From: Tetmemena sp. SeJ-2015
Taxonomy: Eukaryota > Ciliophora > Spirotrichea > Sporadotrichida > Oxytrichidae
Direction: 5' to 3'
DNA: 64,000 nucleotides
NCBI GenBank assembly: GCA_027382625.1
Contig: JAJKFJ010020786.1
Coordinates: 62,001 to 126,000 of the forward strand
Position numbers and translations under genes: made by a program. The notes beneath the pieces were generated by a model. The model made no database searches, was not told where the DNA came from, and worked only from the letters and a program-made list of their open reading frames with translations. Numbering within the stretch: the first letter of the stretch is position 1; every line of letters starts with the position of its first letter. Below, in pieces: positions 31,651-45,438 of the stretch.

Positions 31651-34455
31651 ATGTCTTTTGAAAATTATCACAGCCATCAGATTACCAATAGATCTCTAAT
31701 CGATTCTTCCGCTACTTCAATTAGCATATAGCCTTTATAATAATTTAAATAGCTACCTTCTTAGTCTCTGCATGGCATAGTTTACAGCTATAATTTTCAA
31801 GAGGTAAGCATTTTGAAAAAGTTGCTTAAAGTAATTTAGATACCTTATCACATTCAAGTTTGGACTGAAAGTGATGACAGCTCAATAAATTCTTCTACTT
31901 GTTCAGATCTGTAAAATACCCTAGTCATCGTTATCAGTAGACAAGAAGACAAAATTAGTAAGCTTATTCTTGTTCTTTAATAATTTTATAAAGATTAGTG
32001 GAAAGGTAATTTTGGTAAATAGCTGATAGAGACCAGTTCCTGTAAGTCTGGCCTGCAGTAGACAGTGCAGAGTTTCTACGAGATGATCACAATTGGCCTT
32101 ACTTAAAAGCCCTAAAACATTTGCTATTTATTCCTGCTTATTTTTTAATGATCATTATGATGAATCTTTGGTCGTAAGAAATTTAAAGCTTTAAATATGA
32201 ATAGGTAAGAGGAGTTAATAGAGAAGAGAAGGTAAAAGCTTGGATAATCTTATTTTTTTATTTATAACAATCTTCGAGCTCAAATTAATTTCAAGATTAA
32301 GCTACTACTCTTTAAAATGTATACCCTGAGCGGTACTACTTAATTGTTAGTCTGCTGGCCCCTAATGGCTGCAAATACGACTACCCCTTCCCTCTAAATT
32401 ACCTGAACCTGAACAATGAATTACAAAGGACGAAACAAGCTCTAATTGAAGAGATAAACTCTTTAAAGTTCACTCAACATGACATACAACAATAAATTAC
32501 TAAATAACGCTTTTGTTTTGCTGTTCATTTTTAATTAGAGATGAAAACCAAGCTCTGAAAGACAGATTTGTATTCTTAAGGCACATGCAAGATTTGTATT
32601 AAAAGCGTTAAAACACCGAAATATACCTCAATGATGTCATATCTCAAACTAATGCCATCAGAGAATAGTTATATAAGAGAGATTCATCTCTAAGGGAGGA
32701 ATTATAATCTAAGCAAAACTATCTCAAAGATATACAGACTTAAAATCGATAGAAGTATAAATATCAGATCAAAACATTTTATAAAGTTAAAGGTAAATTT
32801 TAATTAGAGAGCATGCATTAGCAAATGGACGAAAGTGCAAAAGAGCAAAAGAAGCTAAGACTTAAAATTAATTAGACATAAAATGAGCTTGAGATGTCTT
32901 TGAACAACTTAAATACCCTTTTGAAAAAGCACCAAGTAAACGAACCTTCCCTCTCGAATTCCTAAGCCTCAATCAAAATTAATACAAGTTCTTCAAATTT
33001 AAGACTTAATAGGAGTAATTAATTGGACAGTTCTTTAGAAAGAGGAAAAAATAAAGTCAAGCAAATTACAGCAAATTCAAATTTTGAAAGTCCTCGCTAA
33101 AGCCATTAACAGAGAAATAGCTTTCAAAGGAACAATCACTCAAGGGATAGTTCAATTTAAAGCAATAAAAGTTTGAAGAGTATAGATAAAAGGAAAATTA
33201 GTACACAGAAACAAAGCTTAAGATTAAAAAGTAGCTTAGGTTACTCTCCATCATACAATTTCTTAAAATAATTTTCAGTTAAATTTAATCATAAAATCTT
33301 AACTAGTCTGGAATCTCTATCAAAAGTAGGGGAAGTGAGAAAAGTCTTAATTAAAGCTTAGATAGGCAAAAGCTTAATTTGGGAAAGTCTCCATCTGCGG
33401 GATAAAATAGATTCTAGCGCCAATAATAGCTCCTTCAATAACAGAGATCTGGTTCTAAAAGTAAATTAAAAAGAGAAAATAGCGTTAAAAAGAACCAAAG
33501 CCCAATGAATGGATAGAGATAAAGTTAAGTTGTATAAGTAAATTCATCTAACAATATGAATAAAGAGCTAAAAAAGATACAGATGATGCTCAATAGTAAA
33601 AGCTTGCATACTGATGATAGCGAGGATGAAAGAACTTCTACTTTTACACTCGGAGAAGAGCGATAAAAAGTTATGATTTATTTTATCAAAAGTATAAACT
33701 TCTGCTTACATTCCTTCTAGAAAAGCCAGATTAAGCTCCATACAATTAGAACATCTTGAAGGTATCTCTTGATTCATTCACATAAGATTCTTTCATGTAA
33801 GATTTGTAATATGGCCAGCTCCATTCAGTTACAAATAGTTCAAGTGCAAAAGATTTAAGAAACTTTTAGGAGAAAAACTTTTAAAGGTCAAACATTGAAA
33901 CCTCTCAAATTTTGAATCAATCCATGAACGTTTAGAAGTTTGAATTGAATCAGAATAAAGAAAATTAGCCAATAAGACTGACACAGGAATAGCTTCATTG
34001 TCATTCTAATTAAAATTAGTAGGTATTAAGAAAGCCGCCTCTGATAGCATCAAGCAGCAAAAGTACAATTGAAAGCTCTAATCAATTTCAACAAAATTTT
34101 GGCTTTAATAAAAACATTAATTGCAGTAATATTAGCATCATACATTATTTAAAAAATATTTTATTTCATAAGTCAACAAGCTGCAGATTCATTACTAGAT
34201 AGCAGTAGTATCTTTCATCTGAATACAAGCTCTTTGAGAAAGGATGGAAATAACTTGGGTTCTAATGAGATAAACTCAGCGAAAAACAGCAATATCACTT
34301 ATAGTTAAGCGAATTAGTCATAAATTTAGTAAAATGCAACGGCTTAAGCTTCGTAAGCTAATCAATTCAATGTCTCTGATATAGATTAGAGATACAATAA
34401 CTTATTAAGCATGCTAAGAACTGCAAAAGCAGGAGGATCGATAAATACAAATTGA
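31651..34455 (+). CDS. Coiled-coil, Ser/Gln-rich protein; unknown
   Basis: ATG at 31651 (MSFENYHSHQITNRS), stop TGA 34453-34455. A folded-looking N-terminal part (VIQIPYHIQVWTESDDSS, CIPERYYLIVSLLAPNG near 32330) precedes a long coiled coil (32400-32900, for example RTKQALIEEINSLKF and QLYKRDSSLREEL). The C-terminal third is disordered and Ser/Asn/Gln-rich. Frame shifts at about 31980, 32240, 32500 and 32780 indicate unplaced IESs or introns. Convergent with the next gene, with only about 100 bp between stops. No domain recognised. Confidence 0.6.
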
Positions 34456-34556
34456 TTTAAATAAAAAAAAGCGTTAATCTTTATAAAAAAGATAAAAATA
34501 CTTTACAAAAATTTGGGAGGTTATTAAATCAGAATAAACTTAAATTCTTCTAAAGG

Positions 34557-37500
34557 TCAATAATTAGTACGATTTTCTTGTACTCCAGGAGTGAAAAAGC
34601 CGCTCATCATACTTGAGTTTAGAGCACCTCCACCTCTCTTAGATAATATAGAATTAGGTCTTTAAACGCCCCTCACTTAACTTTAAATATAATGAATTGT
34701 GCTTATATTTATATTTTTTTGAAACTTCCGTTCAGTTAAAAGCTAGAGAATGAAAGTGCCGAAACAATTTTGAAATTACTTGCTTGCGATTAATTTGTGG
34801 TAGAGTGGTTAGGATTATGGTAAATTTAAGTCACTTAAGTTTGTTGAATTTCCTTTTGATTTTATTTCTCTTTGTCTCTCTCTTTGATAATTAAATTTAA
34901 AGGATAGCGAGTGCTTGATGTTCTAAGTTTTGCACGATTTATAGCTATTTGAGTAGCAGGCTCTCGTTGAGAGTGAGTGTTATTTGAAGAATTGAAGATA
35001 AAACTTTTAGACCCATCATAACCGAGCCTAATTTAATTCAATTTAATATATTGAGCTAGCTGCTGTTACCATTTTTAAGTATTGTACTATCTTGTGGTAC
35101 ATATTTTAAAGCCCTCATTTGCTATAGTTGAATTTCATTTGCATTCAGAGGCATGGAAGAAATTTGTGAGCTATTATTCGAGGCAGGCGTTTTCAAATGA
35201 TTTATATTCCTATGATGATCAGAGCGCCTTCCATCATCTCTACTCAACAGCTCGCTTCTATTCTAGAGATATGGTTCTTAATTTACAATCATTCCGATGT
35301 CTATATTGCTATAGCTTTGTATTTCTCTGACTGAAAATATCTTCTATTTTTCTCTCATGCCAGATTGAAATATTTCAGAAATCCTGCCTTGAGAGGACTA
35401 TCTATTTCTTTGTTGCAAGAATTTGCTGATTAAAATGCCTTCATTTTGAAGGAGGTTCTCATTCTAATCCAATTAGGGTGCTTTTTGCATTTAAGACATG
35501 TTTTTAAGCTGCTATATTTTTGAGGAGTGAATAGGAATAATATTCTAACTAGCAATCTCTCGGTTAGAATTCAAGAACTGAACTTGGCCACCACTACTTG
35601 AATTTAAGACGTAGGTACTTGAACTTATTTACTCTTGAGATAGCTACTATTTTGATGTCTACTGAGTATTTAGTCTTGTGTGCTGATGATTCGGTGTCTT
35701 ACTAGTTCGTCTCATTGTAAAGTTAGAACCTTGCTTGTTTTCTTTAATCTTAGTGCTCTAGATAATTAAAAACTTAGATGTAGTCGAAAATCAAGGATTG
35801 ATCTTATCCTTCTTAAAATTTAGAGTAATCTTTTTCTATATTTTCAACTTCCACCTCTTGGCTTTAGTTTTAGAAATAGTCCTGCAAAAAATAAATACAA
35901 ACTGATCCCTTTTAACTGATCTCTTTATTCCAGAATCGATCCTCCCTCTGAGGGAGAATTTACCTGATAAGCGTTATTTTCTCTCACTTCGTTTCCTACT
36001 ACATTAAATAGCTAATAATTTTAATTTAAATAAAGAATTCACTTATTAAAATATTAAAATACAATAGAGATGTTTGCCTATTCCATTGAACAAAAATAGA
36101 TAATCAAAGCTTTTTATTGGAGTGACAACTTCTCTTATGTTAAAAGGATTTACCTTTTGTTATATAGTCTTCTGAATGTGCTCCTTATAAGTAGAGAGTC
36201 TTTGATATTGACTAACACTTTTAGTGACACTATTGTTGAGAGAATTTTACTTCGTGGAATTGGCGAAACCTTGAACAGGTCCGAGTACAGCATTTGCAGA
36301 AGATTCTCTGAGAGTAAGACTATCGTTGAAATTATCTTCCATCTGACTGTAACTTCTATATTTTCATGCTATGATGCTTCTAATTATCTTTTGTAGGATT
36401 TTAGAAGGCCTCTGATTCTAAGTTACGGAGATGCAAGTCTGCGTTTAGCGGTTGAGACTTCTTAGGTGAATTTTTAGTTGTTTAAGACTAGCCATTTCCA
36501 CCGTTCTTTGTAAAATATGAACATCTTAAAATTCTAAAGGAGCAAACTTGAATTTGAAGGAACTAGTGGAGAGAGTGACGCGTCTTAAACTTGCTTTTCT
36601 TGCAAAGAATCGTAGTAGTTTATGATCTCCGCTGTCAAAGGTCTAATTTTGTTCTAGCTCTATTGTTGCTGCAGTAAATAAGTATAATATAAAATTGAAA
36701 ATCATCTTCATTCGCATCTCTTTAATCTTGAGCAAGCCTCCTTTACTCTCTGAGTATGGATTCTTACTCGATCAGCTTTTACAATTTTTTCTCTCTTTAT
36801 CTGGTATCTAAACTCCCATTAAATGTCATTTTCTTCTTGTCAGCTCTTCTATTGACACTAATATTTCTTTTCACAGTTGCATAAGATTTCTGAGGCTTTG
36901 GTAATACCTACCTTCTCTGATTGTTAACAAAAGCTGCATAAAAATAAATTTCCATTCTCATCCTAATATAATTCTTATTACACACTAGATTGTAAAGAAT
37001 CCTTTTTTAATCAGTAATAGAAACTCATCTACTTTCGGTAAGAGTATCTCTCTTATTTTAATTATATTTTACAGTTATCATATGCTAGGATTTCTTTAAT
37101 TTTCGTACTGATTCATCACCTAAAGCGGCTTAAAATCCTAAAACACTCCCCTAAACTGTACCAGAATAAAGTTCAAATGAAGGATCCTTAGCAGTTGGGC
37201 TATTTTATCCCATCTCGTTCAAATTCTAGCCTTTGATATAATCTTTGGCGTGTACGCTTGAGTTTGAATGAACAGAGGATCTTTTCTCTGCTTTTTTGGA
37301 TACTGTCTTATTAGGGCTAGCTACTTATGCATTCTACTAAGGTTAAGGAAAGTAATTTCCATAGTTAAACCCATTTGAAGATTGAAATTGGTTATCTTTA
37401 ATTGCAATAATAGATGGATTTACAAATTAATCTTTGTTCTATCTTTACTCTTCTATTATAGTTGCATTCTTGCTTTAAAAGCCATTTTATAGTCCAATTT

Positions 37501-38518
37501 AGTCATTTTCAGCTCTGAATTTAAAAGAACCTTGTCTTATAGAAGCTGCCAAATTTTAACTTAAGAGATATTTAGGAGTTTCCAGAAAGCCATCTCTCTC
37601 CACTCCAGCAAGTGTTGTATTCTAGTTATTAAATAGGTTGTCATTAGAACTTTGAGACTCCATATTTGATTGATATGCTATAGCCCCATTATTGTTTTGA
37701 GTGCTGAAATTTTACGTATGGTAAGAACCTGGAGTTTAATCCATAACTTTTTTCGAATCTTGGGCTAAAGGAGTTTAATTTACTTGAGTCACTTTGAAAA
37801 ATTAATTGGGTTAGGATTAGCTTTAGTGAGCAATAGCAAGGTTGTTCCCATGAATTTTACTCATAACTCTTGTAGTGGGAGTCTTAGAATTGGAGGGATT
37901 ATTCTAGTTCCTGGTTAGAGATGCATCTTTCTATGATAAATAGAAATGAGAATTATGAATGATTAGTCATTACTGTTATTGATGTTGAAAGAGATTAGAG
38001 TTTGCTTCAAAAATTGATTATTGAACTTCTAAGAGGAAGCCCGCTTCTTAAGAATACTTTCTCTATTTTTGTATATGACATTAGATTGACTCTTTGAAGT
38101 TGACTCAGGTATTTCATTTAACTGAATTCTGTTTGGGTCGCCGAATAACTAAGATTCAATAAGAACTTAAAAATAGATTTCCTCTTGGTCTTTGCAATAC
38201 TTTCATTGAGAGTTCTTCCTAGAGCATTTGGGGTTTGACTTCTGCTTAAAATAAGTTACTCCTCTTTCCAGCTTGAAACTTTATTGTTCTTAGAATTACT
38301 AGGTTACTGAATACCAGGTGAACTATGTTTTGATCTCCACTTATCCTCAGGAGATGACTCTCTGTGAGTCAATGATCTTCTTAGCTCGTACTTTGTATTC
38401 ATCTAAAGAGCGTTTTATTTTAGCGAGGGCTTTAACTTCTTTGGCTTTTTAAGTTCTAACTATTTTTATCACGATCAGATATCTGTGGCCCTTCATCATC
38501 GCTCTCATTTATTACCAT
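34557..38518 (-). CDS. Long Q/N/S-rich low-complexity protein; unknown
   Basis: Start taken at ATG 38516-38518 (MVINESDDEGPQISDRDKNS), stop TGA 34557-34559 (ending GFFTPGVQENRTNY). Most of the span is open on the minus strand in some frame with abundant TAA/TAG Gln codons and Ser/Asn. Internal TGAs are few, with AT-rich interruptions that look like IESs. No conserved domain seen; it may be more than one gene. Confidence 0.45.
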
Positions 38519-38869
38519 GTAATAAGAACAATAAATTTTGCTTATATATGTAGTTGTGAGTGTTGTTGTCTATCATTTGTATATCAGCTATTTCACCTTC
38601 TCCGGCGAGATATTCTGTTCCATGAGATTAGTTTATAATCATCAACGAGTCATTTATTGCCAGCTGGCCTTTTTTATTACTTCAATAATTGTTCTTATTA
38701 AAGTGAGACTGCATAGTGAAAATGTTAAATATTTATTATATAAGTGTGCTAGATCTTCAGCATGGCCACTATCAAAAGACTCCCCTGTTTCTTCCCTAAT
38801 ATGCTCCAGTAAGGCTGCATCAGCTATTATATTTATTCCATCTTTAAATTAATCTTAGTTCTAGATATA

Positions 38870-40010
38870 GATATCACTTTCTTAATGACCTTTTTCATCT
38901 ATATTTACAAATAAATTCAAAGATGCATATTATCTGCTTTGCAAAATAAATTATAAATTCTGCTACATTTACTAAAAATTTTCCTATTGTCGAATTTTGT
39001 TGGCCCTTTGGGTCACTATTTTAAGGCATAAATTATTTTTAGCTAGCTTGCTATGACTTTTTGCTAATCAGTATGTTCTTCTTTTACTTCGACGTGCTAG
39101 CATTCTTTCACCTTATTATCAATTTTGTAGAGTCACAATTTAAGGAATAAAAGCTCAAGAGTAGAAGTTTTTCTTTAGTAAGCTTGAGTTTGATTGATAA
39201 TTTCTGTGTCCTCTCCCATCCCATGGCCTTCAAGTGGAAACATTGGAGTTTCATAAACACTGCTTGAGTTAAGAATTATTTTTCCTGGATTTTAAATCTT
39301 CATATTTTCATCTTGCTCATCTAGATTGGACTGATGAAGTATTTTATTTTGATCTTGCTTTGTAACTTTTCCTTTCTTTAAAACAAATTTACTTTTCTTA
39401 GTGTCAAGTATTTTTTGACTTGTGCATTTGGAAGCTTGGGAACCATGCCTACACTCCTCCTCCTAAGCTACTGTTAGCTTTCCTCTATGAAAAATAATGC
39501 ACATGTGCTAATTTATATCAGATTGAATTACTAACTGTCCTTCAGTTCTAATGAATCTTGCTGAGAAGTCTATTGCTAAACTAGCTGTATCTCAAACGTT
39601 TTAACTTGCAAAGGCTCAGCCACACTCTACTTATCGAATGAGAGATCTTGACTAAGTATCATATAGTTGTTTGGAGATTAGGCTCTCGAAAGAGAAGGCG
39701 ACCTTGCTACTTAAAATAATTTTAGAATTGAATTATGCTTTCAATTCTTAAAGTTACACTTTTCTCTCCTGCTTAATTTAATCCTGGATCAAATTACCCT
39801 TATGATTTTAGAATTCTTTTACTGATGGTCTTTTTCGTTTTGAGGTGGAAACTATCCATAGTGGTTTCCCTCCTTGCTAAGTCCTTGGTCTTTTTAAGAC
39901 TTATTTCTCTTATCCTCATTCAATTAGCTTCTTTGGAAATTTCCAGCTTTTCTTTCTAAACTTGTTATTGGAACAAAAAAGTTTTATTTAAATTAAGTAA
40001 AGTTTATTGA
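38870..40010 (-). CDS. Unknown protein with a small Cys/His patch
   Basis: A continuous stretch near 39100-39560 reads FSARFIRTEGQLVIQSDINQ, HMCIIFHRGKLTV, EECRHGSQASKCTS, then an acidic-basic tail (NLDEQDENMKIQNPGKI, EGHGMGEDTEI). The upstream part (39780-39990) is charged and Gln-rich. Ends are approximate. The Cys/His residues may bind metal but match no family I know. Confidence 0.45.
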
Positions 40011-40619
40011 TCTGATAACTACGCTGCGATATAGGGGTTATTAGAAGTTGTCAAGTCTGAAATATCTGTATAAATAGGTTGCCAATGTATAAAGCATTTA
40101 TATTTAATTATTGATTTACAGATAATGTCCAAGTGAATTTGAGAATTTATGTTTGTAAGTTATTTTAAAATATCATTTTTTGAATTTTTCAAATCATGAA
40201 AGATTGGAGTTGATTAGCTTTTATAATTATTCTACAAAATGTAAATAAAATCATTAATAAGAATTATTATTAAATTTGAATTTCTTTGTTCTAATATAGG
40301 TTTGAAAATCTTAAAAATATTTATTTAGAATACCTTACATCTAAATACCATCTCAACTCTATACTATTGGCAAGGGCTGAAAAAGGAAAAAATAAAACTC
40401 TCATTTAATTGCTCATAATCATGATTCCTATCTTTAAATTATCTTTGAACTTATACAATATAATAAAGTCGCAAAATATAATTTGTTAATGTATATTCTA
40501 GATCGATTATACTAAATGAGTTCCTTAAATATGATAAGCTAAATGTTAATCTAAAGCAAATTACACATTTAAAGTGTCACTTTCCACTCTTTAGAATTAT
40601 CTGAGATTTACAGCAGACG
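40011..40619. other. AT-rich stretch, content unclear
   Basis: Long open minus-strand frames exist but composition is low-complexity. No start, domain or repeat identified. Confidence 0.35.
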
Positions 40620-43600
40620 TCTAATGTCCATTACTGGCTGAATTTGGAGAATTTAATGTTTCGTTAAGTTTATTATTGGAAAATTCTTCATCATTTTGAA
40701 TTGACGCATCCTTTTTCAAATTCATAGCTGAATTAGCACCTTTTGGAGCTTGATTGCGCTTTTCATCAATATATTCTACATTAGCAAGTCCATATAAAAT
40801 ATTTATAGATTCATTATAATATTGGTTGTAGTGAAGATTTTAATTATTGCGTTATCAAAAAAAATTTTAGGAAAGTTTAATAATTAAAACATATTCAAAT
40901 CATGATAAAATATTAATTTTTTTATTTATTAAAAGAATAAAAGCTAATTATTTAATGATTTGCTGAATGAATAAAATCAATTTCCTTCTGAATTTACAAA
41001 TATTGACATTTGAATTTTTCCTTTGTTCCCTAATATGAGGAAGTGCTGAAAAGGGTCTGTATTCGTCTTTTTGAAAACTTTGCTCGGATCCTCTTCGCTG
41101 ACTCTGATGCTGTATATTGAGAGAATTGATATGCATTAAATTCCTAAGGTTCTAATTGTTTTCCTTGTCTTGTGACAGCATTTGCTGATTTGTAAAATTT
41201 AAAGCTTAATCTTGCAACTTAGGGGAGAAAGATCTAAAGCTACTCTCTGAGCCCAATCTGTTTGAGCTTCCTCCTCGCATGTTCTAGATATTTTAGCTAG
41301 ACCCATAATAGATATATAAACTAATATCATAACCTTACTTATAACTTATAAATATGGCCCTCTGTTGAAATATTTTTGTAATTTTTGCTGAGTTTTTTGA
41401 AAACTGTGTACGTGGTAAGATTTTCAGATCTTTTTTCTGATTTGCTGCCGTCTGATCCAATGTAGTAAGTGAACTGCTCATTTTTGGAAGGTTGGTTTCC
41501 TTGCAAAACTAAAGGTCCTTCCATTTTCAACATATGAACTTAATCTTCAATAAAAGTAATTTATTGTGACAATTATAATTTTTTTCAATCCATCCTCCAG
41601 CAGTTTGATTTTAGTTCTAATTATTGTTATACTGAGGTTTGTTTCTTATATTTTCAGCACTTGAGCCCCTTCTTCTCTTTAATGGCAGCTCTCGAACAAT
41701 TTTACCAGCCCTTAGGCTCTCATCACATTGAAAAACTGAAACATGAGCTCCTTCTCAAACTTAGCTTTTGCTATCTAAAAGAATAATATATTTCATCTTA
41801 TAATCAACATTCTTGCCAAGTTTCCTCTATGGGAGAGGTTAATTTTAATATAATTTTAATAAATAAGTCTTAAGGTCTTATATTGGATTGGAGATGCCCC
41901 ATACATTTATCTTTAAGAATTATTAAATGGCTTCCGGCTGGTTTCTATCGTAATTCATCCAACTTCATCTTTTGCTTAAACTGCATTTTCATCTCCCTAA
42001 AAAGTTAGACCTCTTTGCCTGTGATGTCAAATATGTCTCTCCCATCTCTCAGTTACATCAAGATAGAATTATCCTAATTCAACAAAACCTAGGTGTCTAT
42101 TCTATAACTCTAAGTAATATTTTTATAATCCATCAGAACTAATATAGAATTTATTGCTTTCATTTTAATCTTCAAATAAAAGTAACATTGCTCTCTTTTC
42201 TCTTTATCAAATTATTTTAGTTAGTTAGGATAGGCTAAGAGTTTTTCTTGTTCTATAATTAGTGCTGACCCTAAATGCCTCCTAGCACAGGGTTATAGGT
42301 TGGCTGCAGTTATTTCCTGTCACTCTCAGTTTGCATTTGATAATTCTAATTTTGGCCCTAGCTTCCTAAAGATGTCAAAATAATTTAATTTCATTTATTA
42401 GGGCAGAATTTAAACTTCTGGGAACTGGTGAATCTCATTCTTTTAGTTTTCGAGTTGAAATGGCAAAAACTTATCTAACTTAAAAATATTGGGAGATTAA
42501 AACTATTTATGCTGATTGTTGTTGAAAGGAGAGGGTTTTCCAAGACTTTAAGGAGGACTTTAATTCATATTCATACTGCCAGCTCCAAAAATATGACTCA
42601 TTCTACTCATACTTAATTTTATTTTCTAGCATAAATAAGTTGACGAAGCATAATTAATTGAGTAGCATTTTAGTCGTATCGTTAAGAGACCAAGGGGGAA
42701 ACCATCTCAGATGTTTGGGATATATCAACTTGAGAAGATCTTTGAATCATATGATCCCTTTCCATTGAAGAGTAGGTGTGATTCAAATTTTGCGACTGCT
42801 GATTGAAAAATTTACTCCTTGTTTGATTATTCCGATCTGATCTATCTTCTTGGCCAGGCATAAAATAGTACCCAGCATTTTAAGAAATAAAGAATTTAAT
42901 TTAATTTTGCATTTTAGAGATCCTAATTTTATAAACTTTTTCTTGTTGCAGGCTGATTAGACTAATTTAGCATACTTTACTCATTTGAAAAACTTTAGCC
43001 TTTGACTTCGAATTATTGATACTAATTAAGAGTTCCACTCTATCTCATATTTTGAAATTATCTATGCTCTAATGATTGATATGTCTGCCCGATTAGGTGT
43101 TTTTACAAGTTCTATACAATTTCAGTGGGAACATTTATTCACTTACTGTTAGGTTTGATGTGTGTATTTAAGTTTAGGCTTGCTAGCTCAAGGCTGAAGT
43201 ATTTTAGTAAAATCTTTCACTTGTTCTATGCTTGGCAGATCTTCTGCCACTTTGAATTGCTCTCTCAGCACTTTGATTAAGAGTATTTTTATTGGTTGCA
43301 CTACTTGTATCTACATAAATAATTCGAATAATTCATAACTTACAGCTCTAATCTATATTTTAAATACTCTCTTTGCTCTTTACTTTGATGTTAATATTAG
43401 ATATCGAAGAAATAGGTTCATTCATAGCCAAATTTTTAGGTGAAGATGGTTAGCCAGAGGAGTTTATTAGTTTCTCAGTCTAGTGAGAAGCGTACATCTC
43501 AGTTTGAAATCAACTTAGCATTTGGTTTTATTCTATCACTTTGCTTTGATAATCAAGAGATAGTTACTAGATTTCTATAAAATTTTCTGTCCTTTGACTA

Positions 43601-43940
43601 TTAGAATCCTTTTAGGTTCCTCTCTTTTGCAATTACAAGTCTTCATGCTCTTGTTTCGGGAGGTAGGCGTTCTAATTGAATGAGATATAATGCTAACAAA
43701 TAAATGGTTTTGTTAATTATAATTAAGCTCTGGATTGCTTAAGAAGTTCTCTCCTGATATGGTTTAAGGTTACTCTTGCTAGTTGATTTAAGTGTTGAGG
43801 TTTAGTTTTTAAATAACTTGTAGTTATCTCTGCATCTATTGACTGCTTTGCAATTTGCTAAATTCTTTTATCTGCTAATGAATTGATGAAGTCCCCTCTT
43901 TTGAAGTTGTAGCATGATCGATCATCATCATTAAACTTGA
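40620..43940 (-). CDS. Long Q/S-rich coiled-coil protein; unknown
   Basis: Minus-strand frames carry charged, Gln-rich sequence: FKRGDFINSLADKRIQQIAK then TSYLKTKPQHLNQLARV near 43750-43900, NAYLPKQEHEDLQLQKRG near 43640, QRRGSEQSFQKDEYRPF near 41080, and LNSPNSASNGH near 40640. Several frame changes mark IESs. The 5' end may lie across the fold-back element, in the segment at 44880-45226. Function unknown. Confidence 0.45.
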
Positions 43941-44030
43941 ATTATTATGTATAAGCGCACTACTATATAAATTAAAAGATAAAATGTAATAAATATAAGC
44001 GTCTGCACCTTATATTATAATTTTTTGAAT

Positions 44031-44876
44031 TAATATTATACATTTATCGTTTTATTTTTGAAATTGTAAAAGCTTATATCTAACGAATTTTAATAAGTAA
44101 TGGGAATTAAAAAATAATAAATAGGTACATTAGGGACTCAATCATTTAGAATATATAACTGTGAGCCTTAATACAATAAGTTGATTAATAACTCAAAATT
44201 ATATAATATAAAGACATCTGTAATATTACTTACATCACGTTAAAATTTTAGAATGGAGAATTTTCCCTCATATATTCCTACGCCCACTTATTAAATTTCT
44301 ATCTTAATAATTCCCAGGACCGCCCACCACCCTCGGCGTGCAAAAAACCTAAAGAAAGCAAAGTTAGGATTTAAAATAATTACATAATTTTTGACTTGCT
44401 CCATGTTTTTCAGAATAATTATCTTAATTTTTATATTTGCGGAACTCCATACTACATCGCTCCTGAAATATTTTTCGTTTTTAATTTTCTTGAGTTGATC
44501 TCTAAAAAATATATTTTTAAATAAAAGAAGGATATTTACTTACCTATTTTGTAGTTGTCTTGCAGGTTTTGGGTGGTGGGTGGGCTTGGAATTATTAAAA
44601 TTGAAAATTAATGAGTAGGGCCAATAGGGGCATAGAGTGTGGAAAAAACTCCATATCTAATTTTTTAATCTGATGTTAGTTATATATAGTTAATCTGTAT
44701 ATTTAAATTATCCTCTACTAATCTCTTTAATTATTTTTTTACTGGCTGTTATACGATTACTAGCCTGAATACCCCTTAGGGGAATCGTTAATTAACTCAT
44801 TACTTATTCGTTAACTAATCAAAAGTTGATTAAATTTCTACAATTTCAAAAATCAAACGATAAATGTATAATATTA
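44031..44876. mobile_element. 846-bp fold-back (long inverted repeat) element
   Basis: The two halves are imperfect inverted copies of each other. The outer ends match over about 38 bp (44031-44068 with 44839-44876, one mismatch), and inner parts include ACCGCCCACCACCC (44319-44332) facing GGGTGGTGGGTGGGC (44571-44585) with matching flanks. Ends are TAATATTATAC palindromic, so a TA target duplication is possible but not provable. No coding frame. It lies in a broad AT-rich block between a 5' coding segment (44880-45226) and the following minus-strand coding DNA, so it may be an IES or transposon-derived IES. Confidence 0.8.
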
Positions 44877-44879
44877 GAT

Positions 44880-45226
44880 TTTAAATGAAGATTACAAAAG
44901 AGTGAAATCATTGATTTGTTTAAAATATATTGCTGCATTTTTAAATTTCTAGGGAAATATTGATCATAATTTTAAGTATAATTTATTTAACTTGGTTCAT
45001 TTGCAGAAGTATTTGCAACTTCATTTAGATTAATTTCTCTTGGGTTGAAAGTTATTTGCTCCTTCTCTTTCCTACAAACGATATAATTTAATATTTACAC
45101 CATATCAGAAAATCAGTAAATCTAAAAACGATCTTACAAGTGACTCTGCATGTTTTAAGCATGCATTATCTTCTAATGAGGACTTATTTGATCGGCTTAG
45201 CTTCTTTAAGCCATTTCTCTATTCAT
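44880..45226 (-). CDS. Short 5' coding segment (first exons of a minus-strand gene)
   Basis: ATG at 45224-45226 starts MNREMAQRSQADQISPHQKI, continues to a 66-nt GT-AG intron (45072-45137) and then HLKEKEQITFNPREINLNEV and QNYDQYFPRN. It runs into the fold-back element without a stop of its own before it. This is either a very small gene or the first MDS of the gene at 40.6-43.9 kb. Confidence 0.5.
45072..45137 (-). other. 66-nt GT-AG intron
   Basis: GTAAGATCG donor and GTTTGTAG acceptor. Removal joins MQSHL to KEKEQITFN in frame. Confidence 0.7.
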
Positions 45227-45438
45227 GTTTTTATTTCTTATCCTTTAGAATTTATTTCTTATTTCAATTAAAAATCAAATATCAATATGCAAATTTAGAT
45301 GTTTTAAAAACTTTTCTTCTAAAATAAGCAAACTATGTATGAGAAATGATCTCATTATTTTTTGGTGAATTTTCTTTAATTTGGAGTAATATAATAGCAG
45401 CATAATATATTTTTGTTAATGAGATCTAATTTTAACTC
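45227..45438. promoter_or_regulatory. Divergent intergenic region
   Basis: 212 bp between two outward-facing starts (45226 minus, 45439 plus). AT-rich; no defined promoter motif recognised. Confidence 0.35.
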
